From a virus, in IMG/VR virus record IMGVR_UViG_3300006737_000204, positions 1 to 24,456 of that record: DNA of 24,456 bases; one strand, 5' to 3'. A program made the position numbers and the translations under genes. The notes beneath the pieces were generated by a model. The model saw only the letters and a list, made by a program, of their open reading frames with translations, had not been told where the DNA came from and did not search any database. Shown piece by piece: positions 16,139-22,360 of the stretch. How positions within the stretch are numbered: position 1 is the stretch's first letter; each line of letters starts with the position of its first letter.

Positions 16139-16969
16139 ATGGCTACGTTTAGTGTATTAGATCAGGTAAGGCGAACTCAAGGAACTGGTGACGGTTCTAA
16201 TACTGAGTTTAGTTTTAGTTTTCAGGTCAACAATACATCAGATATTAAAGTTCATGTAGGCAATACGCTCCAAACGGAGAGTACTCATTATGATATAGTT
16301 GACGCTTCCAATGCGGCTGGCCTAAACGCCAATGGCACAGGAAAAGTTAAATTTAAAACTAGCCCTAATGACCACACCCCGGCAAACGGTTCTACGGTAA
16401 CTATTCATTCAGATGTTCCTTTGGCTCGAACGTCTGTCTATACATCGGGCGGTAATATAACGGCTACAGCTTTAGAGGGTGATTTTGACACAATCACTAT
16501 GCAAGTGGCTGATAGAGAGGAGCGTGACGCTAGAGCCTTAACCGCTCCTATCACTGATCCAGTAACTGTTGATATGAATATACCATCAAAATCTGCTCGT
16601 TTAGGTTATGTGTTGGGTTTTGATGATAGTACGGGCAATCCTATTCTCGGCCCTAAAATAAGTAACTTTAGTACGCTTACTTCTATATCTGCGGATATTG
16701 CGACACTAGCCGACATAGAAGACGGTACAGTGGCGACAACGGCAATCTCTAGATTAGCTGCTGTTGATACTGACATAAATGCGTTGGCAGCCATTAAACA
16801 AGAAATCATAGATTGTGCGGCTGGTTTAATTCACACCACACCCATTAGTCGCGGCGGTACTGGTGCGACTACAGCCGCACAAGCAAAAATCAACTTAGGA
16901 ATAACAGACGGAATTACACTTCAACAAGCTTCAGATGAAGCATTAGCACTGGCAATTGCATTAGGATAG
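16139..16969 (+). CDS. Tail fibre N-terminal adaptor protein, T7 gp17-like
   Basis: A 276-residue protein that has the nozzle-binding N-terminal domain of T7 gp17-type fibres but lacks a receptor-binding tip. Evidence is VRRTQGTGDGSNTEFSFSFQ (residues 10-29), the beta-rich domain to about 150 with VPLARTSVYTSGGNITATAL, and the helical collar with REERDARALTAPI. The final part has ISRGGTGATTAAQAKINLGI, the Gly-Gly-Thr-Gly collar motif common at shaft-tip joints in phage fibres. It ends soon after with a helix. T7 gp17 is 553 residues, so the shaft and tip functions are probably carried by the following small genes. GAGG precedes the start at suitable distance. Confidence 0.88.
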   Translation: MATFSVLDQVRRTQGTGDGSNTEFSFSFQVNNTSDIKVHVGNTLQTESTHYDIVDASNAAGLNANGTGKVKFKTSPNDHTPANGSTVTIHSDVPLARTSVYTSGGNITATALEGDFDTITMQVADREERDARALTAPITDPVTVDMNIPSKSARLGYVLGFDDSTGNPILGPKISNFSTLTSISADIATLADIEDGTVATTAISRLAAVDTDINALAAIKQEIIDCAAGLIHTTPISRGGTGATTAAQAKINLGITDGITLQQASDEALALAIALG

Positions 16970-16979
16970 GAGAAAAACA

Positions 16980-17429
16980 ATGGCTGATGATGCAGTAGTA
17001 ACAGTCTCGGCGACGGTGTTGCCAGACGAAATACAAAAGACGTTCTCGTCTTCGATGACAAAAAGTCCGAAAGACGGTAACGACAAATGGTACTATAAAC
17101 TAACAAGCGTAAGTAACTCAAGCACAGACTTAATGGCTGGCTATTACACTGACTACACTGCTGTAGACGATGATACAGCCCCAACAGCAATAGATGCAGC
17201 AGATAAAGTAGAGTTCTTGTTTGTCAAAAACACTGACGCTGCTGAGAGCGTATACATTGTTTTAGACGGTGGTACTGCTGGACCAACTACAGCAGACGGT
17301 ATTCACCTAGGCCCATCAGAAGCTTTTGCTTTACGCTTACCCAACGCAACTGTAGCTGACATACACGCTATCAGTTCTGCTGGTACAGTAACTTGCATAG
17401 TGTGCGCTTTACTTGACGATGTAGCGTAA
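16980..17429 (+). CDS. Putative tail fibre/virion protein, unknown
   Basis: A 149-residue acidic, beta-rich protein with many Thr, Asp and Ala residues and no membrane segment or signal peptide. A tract KVEFLFVKNTDAAESVYIVL (residues 79-98) alternates hydrophobic and polar residues as in beta-sandwich virion proteins. It follows the fibre adaptor by ten bases with an AGGAG site, and is itself followed by a known-type fibre-associated protein. I do not recognise the family; a fibre-accessory role is inferred from position. Confidence 0.6.
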   Translation: MADDAVVTVSATVLPDEIQKTFSSSMTKSPKDGNDKWYYKLTSVSNSSTDLMAGYYTDYTAVDDDTAPTAIDAADKVEFLFVKNTDAAESVYIVLDGGTAGPTTADGIHLGPSEAFALRLPNATVADIHAISSAGTVTCIVCALLDDVA

Positions 17430-17438
17430 GGATAGGTT

Positions 17439-17747
17439 ATGGCTAATACATTTAAAAACCATACTAAAGCTTCTATAGGAACAACTGGTCAGAGTATTTA
17501 TACAGTTCCAAGTGGCACTACGTCTGTAATGATTGGCCTTAACCTTGCTAATACTTCTGCTGCTCAAGTCACTGGCGATGTGCTGTTGAATGGCACTCAC
17601 ATTGTTAAGAATGTTCCTATCCCTGCTGGCTCGGCGCTCGATGCGCTGGGCGGCAAAATAATATTAGAGGCTGGGAATAATGTAGTTGTTGAGTCAAGTG
17701 CAGCAAACAGCATTGACGTAATTCTTAGCGTATTGGAGCAAACATAA
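17439..17747 (+). CDS. Small virion structural protein, cyanophage-type
   Basis: A 102-residue beta-rich protein with the pattern MANTFKNHTKASIGTTGQSI, IGLNLANTSAAQVTGDVLL, and a C-terminus with GNNVVVESSAANSIDVILSV. This arrangement (N-terminal ANTFKN, central NxS/T sheet, LExGD/NxxxV...S...DVI.S.LE end) is one I associate with small virion proteins in T4-like cyanophages and other marine phages. Its exact place in the virion is not established; a tip or fibre-associated role fits the context. AGGA lies at suitable distance before the start. Confidence 0.68.
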   Translation: MANTFKNHTKASIGTTGQSIYTVPSGTTSVMIGLNLANTSAAQVTGDVLLNGTHIVKNVPIPAGSALDALGGKIILEAGNNVVVESSAANSIDVILSVLEQT

Positions 17748-17960
17748 ATGGCTGGATATATTGGAGTTGTTAGTCCTACCTCAGTATCAAACACCGACTC
17801 TATTACGGTAACAGGTGACATTACATTTGATGGGCTTTTATCGAACGATGACTCGATTGATGCGGATGTTACAATTTTGTCAGGAAGAAATGCAGCAGTC
17901 GTTGGACCAGTAACAATAAATGCTGACGTAACAGTTACAGGGACTTTGACTATACTATGA
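17748..17960 (+). CDS. Short MAGYIG-type tail protein, internally reduced
   Basis: A 70-residue protein. It begins MAGYIGVVSP and ends in a Thr/Val-rich beta-solenoid-like part, DADVTILSGRNAAVVGPVTI then NADVTVTGTLTIL. The larger protein at 19041-19499 has the same start and a closely corresponding C-terminus, but an extra middle domain. This gene therefore looks like the ends of such a protein joined with the middle missing. The start follows the previous stop directly, with GGAG ten bases upstream. The ATGA overlap couples it to the next gene. Confidence 0.68.
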   Translation: MAGYIGVVSPTSVSNTDSITVTGDITFDGLLSNDDSIDADVTILSGRNAAVVGPVTINADVTVTGTLTIL

Positions 17961-18478
17961 GTGAGTTGTTTGTAAATAATATTAGCAATCAAGCTGGCAC
18001 AAGAGGATTAACTATTAATAGTAGTGGGTTAGTATTACCTAAATCTTTAATGTTTAAGGCTCTTGCTGATGACATAGATCAATCAGTTTCTGCTGGTACT
18101 GACACAGTTGTACAATTTCCAACTGTTGTTATTGATAATGGTAGCGGCTGGGATAGTACTAACCATAGATATATTGGAAGCGTTGCAGGGTATTATTTAT
18201 GTTCTGCAACAATAAGATCATCACAACAAGTTGTATCTAAAAAAGTTATAGCTTGGCGTAAAAATGGCGTTCAAGCGAGTGGAATTGAAACTCGTTTTCA
18301 AACAAATACTGATGAATTAACAAGCAGTAATTTACCAGCACCAACTACACTAATTGAACTAAATGGTAGTGGTGATTACATAGATCTTGTATTTAATTGT
18401 GAAGAAGCAATGCAATTATCTACTTCTAATATTCCAGCCCATTCAGAAATAAACATTATATTGGTACACGCAACATGA
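17957..18478 (+). CDS. C1q-like tail fibre protein
   Basis: A 173-residue protein. The N-terminal tag ELFVNNISNQAGTRGLTINS resembles the attachment segments at the head of neighbouring genes. The rest fits a C1q/TNF-type jelly-roll: KALADDIDQSVSAGTDTVVQF, HRYIGSVAGYYLCSATIRSS (C1q-typical 'aGyY...a.i'), then KKVIAWRKNG and ELNGSGDYIDLVF (C1q 'LN.GDyv'). Such trimeric domains often act as receptor-binding tips. Coupled to both neighbours by ATGA. Its exact receptor is unknown. Confidence 0.65.
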   Translation: MSELFVNNISNQAGTRGLTINSSGLVLPKSLMFKALADDIDQSVSAGTDTVVQFPTVVIDNGSGWDSTNHRYIGSVAGYYLCSATIRSSQQVVSKKVIAWRKNGVQASGIETRFQTNTDELTSSNLPAPTTLIELNGSGDYIDLVFNCEEAMQLSTSNIPAHSEINIILVHAT

Positions 18479-19041
18479 CCTCCATAATAAAAGTTGATGA
18501 GATACAAAACAAAGCTGGCACTTCAGCTTTTGATATTAGAAGTAATGGTATCGTTAATAATAAAGTACCTTGTGGTTTTTCTGTTGGTCTTGTTAATGCT
18601 ACTGATCAGACAGGTATTGTAACTAATACTTTTACTAAAACTGAGTATGTAAAAACTAATGTTGATCATGCTTTTGATACACACAATGGATGGAGTGACA
18701 CAAATCACACTTACACTGTACCAGCTAATTGTGGTGGTTACTGGCTTTTAAATGTATGGGCTGAGTTTGACAGAGCTTCCGAAACTAATGTTATCACTAT
18801 TACAAGAGGCACAACAGTAACAAATAATAATAGCCAACATTATGTTAGGGGTGTCCACGTTTCAAACCCTCAAAACGCTAGTAACCCTACTCCTAATATA
18901 CAATTTTTTGTTTCTCTTAATGATGGTCAAGCTATTCACTCACAAGTTTATCACACTTATGGGAGTAATGCTACGCTTTTAGCTCCTGATGCTGGGGATG
19001 ATTATTTAAGGTCTGGTATGCAAGGTTGGAGGTTATTTTAA
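18475..19041 (+). CDS. Second C1q-like tail fibre protein
   Basis: A 188-residue protein paralogous in layout to the preceding one: tag IIKVDEIQNKAGTSAFDIRS aligns with the previous N-terminus, then a jelly-roll-like part with HTYTVPANCGGYWLLNVWAE and QFFVSLNDGQAIHSQVYHTY. The two sequences differ strongly in the body, so this may be an old duplication or a swapped-in domain. It starts by ATGA overlap without a clear ribosome site, so it should depend on translational coupling. A tip or receptor-binding role is inferred from the fold and position. Confidence 0.6.
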   Translation: MTSIIKVDEIQNKAGTSAFDIRSNGIVNNKVPCGFSVGLVNATDQTGIVTNTFTKTEYVKTNVDHAFDTHNGWSDTNHTYTVPANCGGYWLLNVWAEFDRASETNVITITRGTTVTNNNSQHYVRGVHVSNPQNASNPTPNIQFFVSLNDGQAIHSQVYHTYGSNATLLAPDAGDDYLRSGMQGWRLF

Positions 19042-19499
19042 TGGCAGGATACATAGGCACAGTACCAGCACCTCAAGCTACTCAACGAAGACAGACGTTC
19101 ACAGCGACTGCTTCTCAAACAACCTTTGGTACTGTTGGATATACTGTAGGTTTTATTGATGTATTTTTAAATGGTGTCAAACTAGTTGATGGCACTGACT
19201 ATGCAGCTACTAATTCTAGTGAGGTTGTTTTAACTACTGGTGCTGCTGCTGGAGATGTTCTTCATGTTATAGCTTTTACTGCTAATGACACTGCTTCAAC
19301 GATGGGTGGTGGCAAGTTTAAGGGTGATCGAGGTACGTTTGGTTCTGGCGGTGCAGATATATTCAGGGTGCATGAGCAAGAGCTAAACACGGATGTAACC
19401 ATAGAGGCTACTGAGAATGCATTAGCTAGTGGCCCTTTGACTGTAGCTAGTGGTGTTACCTTGACTGTTACAACAGGGGGGAACTTGAGCATTGTCTGA
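19041..19499 (+). CDS. MAGYIG-type tail protein with phage fibre domain
   Basis: A 152-residue protein. The ATG at 19041 overlaps the previous stop (TAATG) and has GGAGG upstream; a TTG five codons earlier is less likely. The body has FTATASQTTFGTVGYTVGFI (residues 20-39) and DVFLNGVKLVDGTDYAAT, a small domain repeated in fibre proteins of marine phages, and VVLTTGAAAGDVLHVIAFTA. The end, GADIFRVHEQELNTDVTIEA followed by a Thr/Val-rich beta-solenoid-like tail, is a common virion-protein terminus. The domain between the two ends is what the shorter gene at 17748 lacks. Confidence 0.78.
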   Translation: MAGYIGTVPAPQATQRRQTFTATASQTTFGTVGYTVGFIDVFLNGVKLVDGTDYAATNSSEVVLTTGAAAGDVLHVIAFTANDTASTMGGGKFKGDRGTFGSGGADIFRVHEQELNTDVTIEATENALASGPLTVASGVTLTVTTGGNLSIV

Positions 19500-19890
19500 G
19501 ATACGAGCAACAACAATTAGTGATGAGACAGGTAACGGTCCTATTGCTTTGACTAAGCAACATGCTGCTAAACTTTGGATAAATTTTGATGGTGCTACAG
19601 CCGATGCAACTGAAAATTTAACTGGTGTTAGAGACAGTCTAAATGTTTCGAGTTTAGTAGACGTTTCTTCTGGAAAATATAAAATAAATATAAATAATAA
19701 TATGGCAAATGATGACTATAGTTTGCAATGTTCTCATACAACAAGCTCTGGTGGCAGAAGCGATCTTATTCCTTTTATAGATCAAACAACAAATCCTATG
19801 GCAGTTGGATCTTTTGGTGTATTATGTGTTTCTTCTGTTTTTGATGATACTCCTGTTGCATGTTCTACAATACACGGAGACCTAGCATGA
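19492..19890 (+). CDS. GDLA-family tail protein, copy 1
   Basis: A 132-residue protein read from a TTG start that overlaps the previous gene by eight bases, preceded by a GGGGGG tract. It begins SEIRATTISDETGNGPIALT, an attachment-type N-terminus. The body has the family pattern WINFDG, RDSLNVSSLVDVSSGKY, and NNNMANDDYS, and it ends HGDLA. Similar 'W.nF.g...DSfNVSS..D.gtGdY...f...M.n.nYs' proteins are common in marine phages; a trimeric tip role is likely but unproven. The codons for Gly-Asp (GGAGAC, 19876-19881) form the Shine-Dalgarno site of the next gene. Confidence 0.7.
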   Translation: MSEIRATTISDETGNGPIALTKQHAAKLWINFDGATADATENLTGVRDSLNVSSLVDVSSGKYKININNNMANDDYSLQCSHTTSSGGRSDLIPFIDQTTNPMAVGSFGVLCVSSVFDDTPVACSTIHGDLA

Positions 19891-20228
19891 GTACACTAAA
19901 GGTCACAAACATCCAAGCTACAGGTGAAACAGTTAGTCGTGCAGTGTCAGGTGTTGCTGCTGCTTGGTGTCAATACTCTGGTAGCGGTACAACATTTGCT
20001 GACAGTTTTGGCATGAGTTCAGCAACAGATAATGGTACTGGCGATTATACTGTTACTTTATCAAACAACATGGCTAATGATGATTACGCACCAAGCAATA
20101 TATCTCTATTTAACAATGTAAGCGCAGCTTCTATTGCTGCTGCTTCTGTTCAAGTCCAAATAACAAACAACTCTTTTTCTAGTGCAGATGGTTTAGTTTG
20201 TGTAACATTTCACGGAGACTTAGCATGA
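19887..20228 (+). CDS. GDLA-family tail protein, copy 2
   Basis: A 113-residue protein starting by ATGA overlap. N-terminus STLKVTNIQATGETVSRAVS, body with AAWCQYSG, FADSFGMSSATDNGTGDYTV and SNNMANDDYAPSN, end HGDLA. The middle aligns with copy 1 (MANDDY is identical), and the last residues are the same. It is shorter in the tip-proximal part. Its own GGAGAC (20214-20219) precedes the next start by the same distance, so translation of the array should be chained. Confidence 0.72.
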   Translation: MSTLKVTNIQATGETVSRAVSGVAAAWCQYSGSGTTFADSFGMSSATDNGTGDYTVTLSNNMANDDYAPSNISLFNNVSAASIAAASVQVQITNNSFSSADGLVCVTFHGDLA

Positions 20229-20629
20229 GCAGTACTCTAACAGTCACCAATGCTAATACTACTAATCTTACTACCACGAATGTTACAGCTACTAATCTCA
20301 CTGATGGTGGTGGCACAACTTCTACGTTTGCTAATGTGCGTGCTGGTTCTTTAAAAAGTTATATTTTTGGTGATTCTGCTGCAAATATTTTAAAAAGTTT
20401 AAACGTCAGTGGTGGCGTTGATAACGGAACAGGTAATTACACATACAGTTTTACGTCAGCTATGGATTCTGTAAATTATAGCTGTGGATGTGCAGCAAAC
20501 AGTGGTAATGATAGAAGTGCAATGACTAACAGTAAAACGGCTTCTAGTTATATAGTTGAAGTTGCACAACAGAACGGAAATGCTGTTGATAGCTCACATA
20601 GCTCAAATGTTGCAGGAGACTTAGCATGA
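20225..20629 (+). CDS. GDLA-family tail protein, copy 3, with shaft-like repeats
   Basis: A 134-residue protein starting by ATGA overlap. Unlike its neighbours it has an N-terminal Asn/Thr repeat, NTTNLTTTNVTATNLTDGGG, of the short-period kind found in fibre shafts. The body has LKSLNVSGGVDNGTGNYTYS and FTSAMDSVNYSCG, matching the family frame, and it ends AGDLA. The GGAGAC at 20615-20620 serves the next start. The added shaft-like repeat may lengthen the distance of its tip domain from the virion. Confidence 0.7.
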   Translation: MSSTLTVTNANTTNLTTTNVTATNLTDGGGTTSTFANVRAGSLKSYIFGDSAANILKSLNVSGGVDNGTGNYTYSFTSAMDSVNYSCGCAANSGNDRSAMTNSKTASSYIVEVAQQNGNAVDSSHSSNVAGDLA

Positions 20630-20979
20630 GTACACTACAAGTCTCCAATCTCAACGATGGCACAACAACTGTAGCGACTACGTTTGTTACTAGTGGGTCT
20701 GCAAAAGTTTTTTCTAAAACAAGTGCAGATGGAACAAGTATTACAAAAAGTTTTAACGTAAGTAGTTTAGTAGACACTAATACAGGTCAGCAAACTATTA
20801 ATATAAATAGTAATATGTCTGATGGTGATTATATTGTTCAAGTTGGGAAACATACTTCTGCTGCAAATGCTGAATGGGTTCAAAGCACCGCAGTGGGAAG
20901 TTTCATAATGTATAATTATAATGGGTCATCTTATGTAGACTCTATAATGTTTACTTCTGTTGATGGAGACCTAGCATGA
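20626..20979 (+). CDS. GDLA-family tail protein, copy 4
   Basis: A 117-residue protein starting by ATGA overlap. The N-terminal NDGTTTVATTFVTSGSAK is nearly the same as part of copy 5 (DGTTSVATSFVTNGSVK), and the body, ITKSFNVSSLVDTNTGQQTI then INSNMSDGDY, is closest to copy 1. It ends DGDLA. The GGAGAC at 20965-20970 is the ribosome site of an unrelated type of gene (20976), which shows that the junction itself is what is kept between genes of different kinds. Confidence 0.7.
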   Translation: MSTLQVSNLNDGTTTVATTFVTSGSAKVFSKTSADGTSITKSFNVSSLVDTNTGQQTININSNMSDGDYIVQVGKHTSAANAEWVQSTAVGSFIMYNYNGSSYVDSIMFTSVDGDLA

Positions 20980-21389
20980 GCCACGGACATCTATGGGATA
21001 GATTAGCAGAAGCTAAGACTAGGTTAGATCCAGTACAATCTAAATACAGAGTATTGTTCGAAGATCCTAACGAGCCAGATACACCAGCTAGGGTGCTATG
21101 CCCAGATCCTAATTGGATGGCTTGTGCTTTGACTGGCGGCGTACTTCCTCCGATAGAAACCTATCAGCGTGACAGAGATGTGCCTGACGGAGAGCCAAAG
21201 GAACACCCATACGCTGAACCTATTGGTCCTATGACAGAAGAGGAAGCAATAGAATACTTAATTCAGAAGGATATAGATCCGTCAGTATGGCGAGACTATA
21301 AAGGAAACAGAACAATTATGAAGATTGTACCTGTTGAACTGATCCCTAGTGATCGCTCATTTAGAAACGCATGGAGAATTATGCAATGA
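20976..21389 (+). CDS. Small soluble protein of tail-fibre locus, possible assembly factor
   Basis: A 137-residue acidic, Pro-rich protein without similarity to the fibre paralogues. It has a tract ARVLCPDPNWMACALTGGVL, an acidic middle with MTEEEAIEYLIQKDI, and ends in ELIPSDRSFRNAWRIMQ. The last motif, DRSFRNAW, is repeated as DRTFRSAW near the start of the next gene. Proteins with this motif occur next to tail-fibre genes of marine phages and may be assembly chaperones, by analogy with other fibre-assembly proteins; that is inference. The start lies in the GDLA-type junction (GGAGAC, then ATGA). Confidence 0.6.
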   Translation: MSHGHLWDRLAEAKTRLDPVQSKYRVLFEDPNEPDTPARVLCPDPNWMACALTGGVLPPIETYQRDRDVPDGEPKEHPYAEPIGPMTEEEAIEYLIQKDIDPSVWRDYKGNRTIMKIVPVELIPSDRSFRNAWRIMQ

Positions 21390-21736
21390 CTAAAACCTAC
21401 ATCAATATAGACGGAGATGTTCGTGATGCATCTTCTCTAAAAATACCAGCAGACAGAACCTTTAGGAGTGCTTGGCAGTATAACGAAAATGTTATCGAGA
21501 TTAACATGACTAAAGCAAAAGAAATTCATAGGGATAATCTAAGGTTAGAACGTCAACCACGTTTAGAAGCTTTAGATGTTGACTACATGAAAGCTTTAGA
21601 AGCTGGCTCAGGTGCAGATGCTATAGCTGCTAAGAAAAAGACACTGAGGGATATCATAGCAGATGCTCGTATTGATAATGCAGCAGATGCTGACGCACTC
21701 AAAGCATTGGATTTGGCTACTCTATTAGGAGAGTAA
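21386..21736 (+). CDS. Tail-fibre-locus protein with DRTFRSAW and C-terminal helices, chaperone-like
   Basis: A 116-residue protein. The start at 21386 overlaps the previous stop (ATGA); a Met five codons earlier is in the previous gene. Residues 19-31 hold KIPADRTFRSAW, followed by ENVIEINMTKAKEIHRDNLR and a helical Leu/Ala/Asp-rich half (LRLERQPRLEALDVDYMKAL). Proteins with 'M.KAK.I.RD.LR..R.p.L..LD..y..A.E' are known from phage tail-fibre loci, some annotated as DUF4376-type, and are candidates for fibre assembly or attachment factors. GGAGAG in its last codons precedes the next ATG. Confidence 0.62.
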   Translation: MTKTYINIDGDVRDASSLKIPADRTFRSAWQYNENVIEINMTKAKEIHRDNLRLERQPRLEALDVDYMKALEAGSGADAIAAKKKTLRDIIADARIDNAADADALKALDLATLLGE

Positions 21737-21737
21737 T

Positions 21738-22178
21738 ATGTCTAAAGCTAAAAACTTAGCTAACTTTCAGACTACGATTACTGATGGCACAACTTCAGTA
21801 GCTACTAGTTTTGTAACTAATGGATCTGTTAAGCATTGGGTTAATTATGATGCAGTAAATCAAACAACAGATGGTTCTTTAAATCAAAGCAGTTTAGTTG
21901 ATAATGTAGAAGGTGATTATACTAGCAATTACACTAGTAATTTAGCTAGCGCACGAAACAAATGTATTATGACTGGTACTTGGAACACTGTAGACAATGG
22001 TAGTAACACAAATTCAGGTGCTGGTAGAGGTGGTTCAAACTCTGATCAAGCAGGAGATTCTGTTCAATCCGTATCCTCAATTAATTTTCATACTTATTTT
22101 CTTGCTAAAAGTACTGCTAATGGCGATTTTGAAGATACGAATGGTTCATATTGCATGACAATTGGAGACTTAGCTTAG
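21738..22178 (+). CDS. GDLA-family tail protein, copy 5
   Basis: A 146-residue protein, the longest of the family, separated from copies 1-4 by two unrelated genes. N-terminus SKAKNLANFQTTITDGTTSV, then VATSFVTNGSVKHWVNYD, QSSLVDNVEGDYTSNYTSNL and a Gly/Ser/Asn-rich loop (residues 93-107) before the end IGDLA. It keeps GGAGAC (22164-22169) although no gene starts at the stop (TTAGCTTAGG instead of the TAGCATGA of the others). The retained terminus suggests a role for GDLA in the protein, or a relic of a recently lost junction. Confidence 0.7.
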   Translation: MSKAKNLANFQTTITDGTTSVATSFVTNGSVKHWVNYDAVNQTTDGSLNQSSLVDNVEGDYTSNYTSNLASARNKCIMTGTWNTVDNGSNTNSGAGRGGSNSDQAGDSVQSVSSINFHTYFLAKSTANGDFEDTNGSYCMTIGDLA

Positions 22179-22209
22179 GTGATTATATGAATATTTTATT
22201 AACTTTAAT

Positions 22210-22221
22210 GTACAAAAACTA
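22210..22221 (+). promoter_or_regulatory. Boundary motif GTACAAAAACTA, copy C
   Basis: A variant (10 of 12 identical) of the sequence at 5381 and 16110, in the 53-base gap between the tail and lysis modules. The inverted repeat ATTAA-CT-TTAAT (22198-22209) lies directly before it. Candidate promoter for the lysis transcript; no clear sigma70 -35 element. Confidence 0.38.
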
Positions 22222-22231
22222 GAGGTAACAA

Positions 22232-22360
22232 ATGGTACATATATATGATTTAAATCCAAACCTACGTCCGGGCGGTGCGCCGAAGCCTAAGAAAAAAGCG
22301 GCGGCTAAAGAAGAAACTGCCGAAAAGAAAAAGGCCGGGCGTCCTAAGAAGAAAAGCTAA
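22232..22360 (+). CDS. Lysine-rich AT-hook-like mini-protein (42 aa)
   Basis: A 42-residue peptide. After MVHIYDLNPNLRPGGAPKPK it is almost entirely Lys, Ala and Glu, and it ends KKAGRPKKKS, where GRP flanked by lysines matches the core of an AT-hook. GAGG (22222-22225) gives the start a ribosome site, and its stop overlaps the next start (TAATG). Minor-groove DNA binding is suggested by the motif, but a single short hook in a disordered peptide is weak evidence. Its place at the head of the lysis module is unexplained. Confidence 0.6.
   Translation: MVHIYDLNPNLRPGGAPKPKKKAAAKEETAEKKKAGRPKKKS

Larger units (their letters stand above)
19492..22178 (+). repeat. Family of five GDLA tail-protein paralogues
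   Basis: Five genes (19492, 19887, 20225, 20626, 21738) share an N-terminal attachment-like part, a middle (N/D)xSS/G..D...G.Y pattern, an (N)M....DY pattern and a C-terminal GDLA. Junctions of the first four share GGAGAC(C/T)TAGCATGA(G). Protein similarity is patchy, with different parts shared by different pairs, as expected for duplication with recombination. Confidence 0.7.

Noticed and set aside
22187-22222. Eleven-codon frame MNILLTLMYKN before the lysis module
   Set aside because: Very short, AT-driven, no ribosome site, and covers the inverted repeat and boundary motif, which explain the sequence better.
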